DNA of 64,000 nucleotides from JAFGLZ01 sp964622545 (GTDB lineage: Bacteria; Planctomycetota; Phycisphaerae; UBA1845; JAFGLZ01). The notes beneath the pieces were generated by a model that had not been told where the DNA came from, ran no database searches, and saw only the letters and a program-made list of their open reading frames with translations. The position numbers were made by a program, and so were the translations under genes. Every line of letters begins with the position of its first letter. Within the stretch, counting starts at the first letter, position 1. The DNA lies in contig CAZUQM010000009.1 in NCBI GenBank assembly GCA_964622545.1, positions 1 to 64,000 on the forward strand, in the 5' to 3' direction. Shown here one piece after another: positions 62,387 to 64,000 of this stretch.

Positions 62387-63049
62387 ATGGTGCAAGAAAC
62401 GGTCTACATAGTGGATGACGACCCCGTCATTCGGGAGGCGCTCACCCGGCTGCTCGAGTCGGTCAGCCTCCGCGTGGAAGCCTCGGCCACCTGCGAGGAG
62501 TTCCTCGAAACGTACGACGCTCAGACCCTCAGTTGTCTGATCCTGGATGCCAGGCTTCCGGGCATGAGCGGTTTCGAGCTTCAGGAGGAACTCCACCGCC
62601 GCAACCTGTCGATCCCGGTGATCATGATCACGGGCTACGGCGACGTCTCGATGGCCGTGCGGGCGGTGGCCAATGGCGCGCTCGACTACCTGACCAAGCC
62701 ATTCAACGAACAGGTGTTGCTCGAGCGTATACGGCAAGCTCTGGATATCGCCAAGCTCACGCGCGAGCGAGCCGCCCAACTGGCCAGCGTGGAGAGGCGT
62801 TACCGGTCTCTTACGCCTCGAGAGCAGCAGGTCATGCAGCTCGTCATCAGCGGCAAACCGAACAAGGTCGTGGCGGCCGAACTCGGCGTGAGCTGCAAGA
62901 CCGTGGAGGGTCACCGGGCCCGGGTCATGGAGAAGATGCAGGCCGAAAGCCTCCCCGAGCTCGTTCGCATGGGGTTGATGCTCGAGCCAGACGAGGACAA
63001 CGTGGCCCTGCACGGGGGAAATCGCTACTACTGGGCCAAGACCGCCTAG
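62387..63049 (+). CDS. FixJ/NarL-family response regulator
   Basis: A 220-residue two-domain regulator. The receiver has acidic residues VDDDP (9-13), phospho-acceptor Asp54 (LILDARLPGMSG), Thr in MITGYGD and Lys in YLTKPFN. The C-terminal LuxR-type HTH is RSLTPREQQVMQLVISGKPN followed by KVVAAELGVSCKTVEGHR. The order and length match FixJ-like proteins. It should be phosphorylated by a histidine kinase not encoded here. Start: ATG 62387 follows GGAAGGG; the frame is open to 62243 but those codons lack a site. Confidence 0.92.
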   Translation: MVQETVYIVDDDPVIREALTRLLESVSLRVEASATCEEFLETYDAQTLSCLILDARLPGMSGFELQEELHRRNLSIPVIMITGYGDVSMAVRAVANGALDYLTKPFNEQVLLERIRQALDIAKLTRERAAQLASVERRYRSLTPREQQVMQLVISGKPNKVVAAELGVSCKTVEGHRARVMEKMQAESLPELVRMGLMLEPDEDNVALHGGNRYYWAKTA

Positions 63050-63347
63050 TCGATGCTACAGGCACGATCGGCCGGACGTCGGTCGGACGCAACAGACAAC
63101 ACGGCAAGGCTGTAAGCCGCTGCAGGGTGCGGCTCAATAGGGGCGCTGAGGGGGTCGCCGCCTTGGACCCGTCTTCGCAGGAACACTCAGACGCTTCGTC
63201 TGAGTCCCCAGGAGGGAGCGGGACGACGGCCCGGACAGGACCATGTCCGGAGCACTTCCCCTTAGCCCGACAACGCGTGCTGGACGTAGACCGGAATCGT
63301 GACTCGGCGGTGAGAGCGTTCGCGCCAACCGAGCCAAGGTGACGGTG
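63050..63347. other. Intergenic region with hairpin
   Basis: About 300 bases, no credible gene. Contains the hairpin at 63185-63205 and a C/G-rich foldable segment (63130-63180) resembling other intergenic repeats in the window. Confidence 0.4.
63185..63205. repeat. Perfect hairpin (ACTCAGAC/GTCTGAGT)
   Basis: ACTCAGAC and GTCTGAGT pair perfectly around GCTTC, or with nine base pairs around CTT. It lies about 135 bases after the FixJ-like gene. There is no following T-run, so a terminator role is uncertain. Confidence 0.4.
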
Positions 63348-63647
63348 ATGCTCTGCGCGCACCGCGGAGGCAGGATCACCATGTCGCGGACCACAGGAGA
63401 GTGTTGGGGGACATCGTCACCGCTGTTGGGTGCCATGCATCGGTCGCCCGATCAGCTCAAGCGCTCCCTCAAACGACTCGAGCGTGTCCTGGAGAACGAG
63501 TCCGACCGACGGGCCGTCACGGTGGATCTGGTCGATCAGGTCGTTTTGTTCCGGCAGATGATCATCTCCGGGCTGCACGACACCCAGGAGCGCGACCGGT
63601 GCCCGGCAGGGACCGAGCCGACTGTCCGTCGGACGAGCACGGGTTGA
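63348..63647 (+). CDS. Hypothetical protein, about 99 residues
   Basis: Unrecognised small protein. The middle has a charged helical stretch (QLKRSLKRLERVLENESDRR) followed by LVDQVVLFRQMIISGLHD, which suggests a coiled or helical bundle domain; the ends are low-complexity. Several starts are possible: ATG 63348 (AAGGTGA upstream), GTG 63339 and ATG 63381 (AGGATCACC upstream). It is followed by the HDOD gene on the same strand. Confidence 0.45.
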   Translation: MLCAHRGGRITMSRTTGECWGTSSPLLGAMHRSPDQLKRSLKRLERVLENESDRRAVTVDLVDQVVLFRQMIISGLHDTQERDRCPAGTEPTVRRTSTG

Positions 63648-63701
63648 GTCGCAGTCCCGACCGGTTTGGGACAGAACAGCCCGTTCATGGAACGAGGGTG
63701 T

Positions 63702-64000
63702 ATGCCAGATAGTGATACACACGTGACGGCGGACGAGCGGTCCCGCAGGGTCCTGGACATGATCGCCGATCTGGATGTCCTGCCCACGACGGCCACCATC
63801 CCCCTTCGCCTGCTGAAGCTCCAACGGGATTCCCGCGCGGGTATCACGGATTTCGCTGACGTCCTGGCAGCCGACCCCAGCCTCTGCACGAAGGTCCTTG
63901 GCTTGGTGAACTCGGCCTGGTTCTCACCCGTGAGACCGATCACGAAGGTCTCCGACGCCGTCTCGATGATCGGCATACGGCATCTCATGCCGCTGGCGTT
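63702..64000 (+). CDS. HDOD-domain protein (5' part, cut by window end)
   Basis: The first 99 codons of a gene running off the window. The product begins MPDSDTHVTADE and contains LDMIADLDVLPTTATIPLRL, then VLAADPSLCTKVLGLVNSAW and VSDAVSMIGIRHLMPLA, which are classic HDOD-domain features (PxxP-type loop, ADPxLxxKVLxLVNSA, ISxAVxxLGxxxL). HDOD proteins act in bacterial signalling and motility regulation, often with cyclic-di-GMP components. Start: ATG 63702; an in-frame ATG at 63687 is an alternative. It is co-directional with the small hypothetical gene. Confidence 0.85.
   Translation, partial: MPDSDTHVTADERSRRVLDMIADLDVLPTTATIPLRLLKLQRDSRAGITDFADVLAADPSLCTKVLGLVNSAWFSPVRPITKVSDAVSMIGIRHLMPLA

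Overview
The window looks like a chromosomal segment from a high-GC, Gram-negative bacterium, most likely a member of the Planctomycetota (Phycisphaerae-like). This is inferred from several traits seen together: a GDSL hydrolase ending in a PEP-CTERM sorting signal, membrane proteins fused to spermidine-synthase folds, a GAF-HlyD / PqqD-M50-HlyD pair, a purple-acid-phosphatase-like protein with HEAT repeats, a DUF5658 protein, a short zinc-ribbon protein, and many long, repeat-rich intergenic regions. Peptidoglycan genes (dapF and a SEDS protein) are present. There is no rRNA, no CRISPR array, no prophage and no intact transposase. One tRNA gene, tRNA-Met(CAT), is present.

Layout. 1-599: non-coding repeats. 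0.6-11.8 kb: mostly secreted or phosphate-related enzymes. These are a PAP-like phosphatase, a methyltransferase with an apparent signal sequence, an NHL propeller, a two-domain PPK2 (Pap), a polyglycine lipoprotein, an acetylxylan-esterase-like hydrolase and an amidohydrolase. 11.8-16.5 kb: small unknown ORFs, a CobA-HemD fusion and xylulokinase. 16.5-19.4 kb: a compositionally distinct type II restriction-modification pair, divergent from a WYL regulator. 19.8-26.9 kb: an unknown protein, a hydrolase without its serine, a membrane/spermidine-synthase/TPR fusion and the PEP-CTERM GDSL protein. 27.3-31.5 kb: the HlyD/M50 pair. 31.6-39.7 kb: dapF, a second membrane-embedded spermidine-synthase homologue and a 1,505-residue TPR protein. 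39.7-44.9 kb: a polysaccharide-type cluster (AMP-ligase, GT4, asparagine-synthase-like protein) followed by YhhN. 45.1-50.2 kb: zinc ribbon, clpX, a SHOCT protein, tRNA-Met, a REC-GGDEF-HD-GYP protein and an unknown. 50.5-52.5 kb: a sodium:solute symporter with a coupled small membrane partner. 52.7-57.6 kb: an operon-like run with a degenerate formyl-THF-ligase homologue, a TPR protein and a pterin-binding methyltransferase-like protein. 57.9-64.0 kb: DUF5658, SEDS, aldehyde dehydrogenase, a FixJ-like regulator and the start of an HDOD gene.

How the genes may work together. Two gene sets stand out as possibly undescribed systems. The first is the one-carbon-like operon at 52.7-57.6 kb. Its formyl-THF-ligase homologue has lost the ATP-binding P-loop yet is translationally coupled to its neighbour. 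The second is the GAF-HlyD plus PqqD-M50-HlyD pair at 27.3-31.5 kb, which looks like a membrane peptide-processing or export unit without a visible ATPase or substrate. All functional statements are homology by eye; no searches were run.
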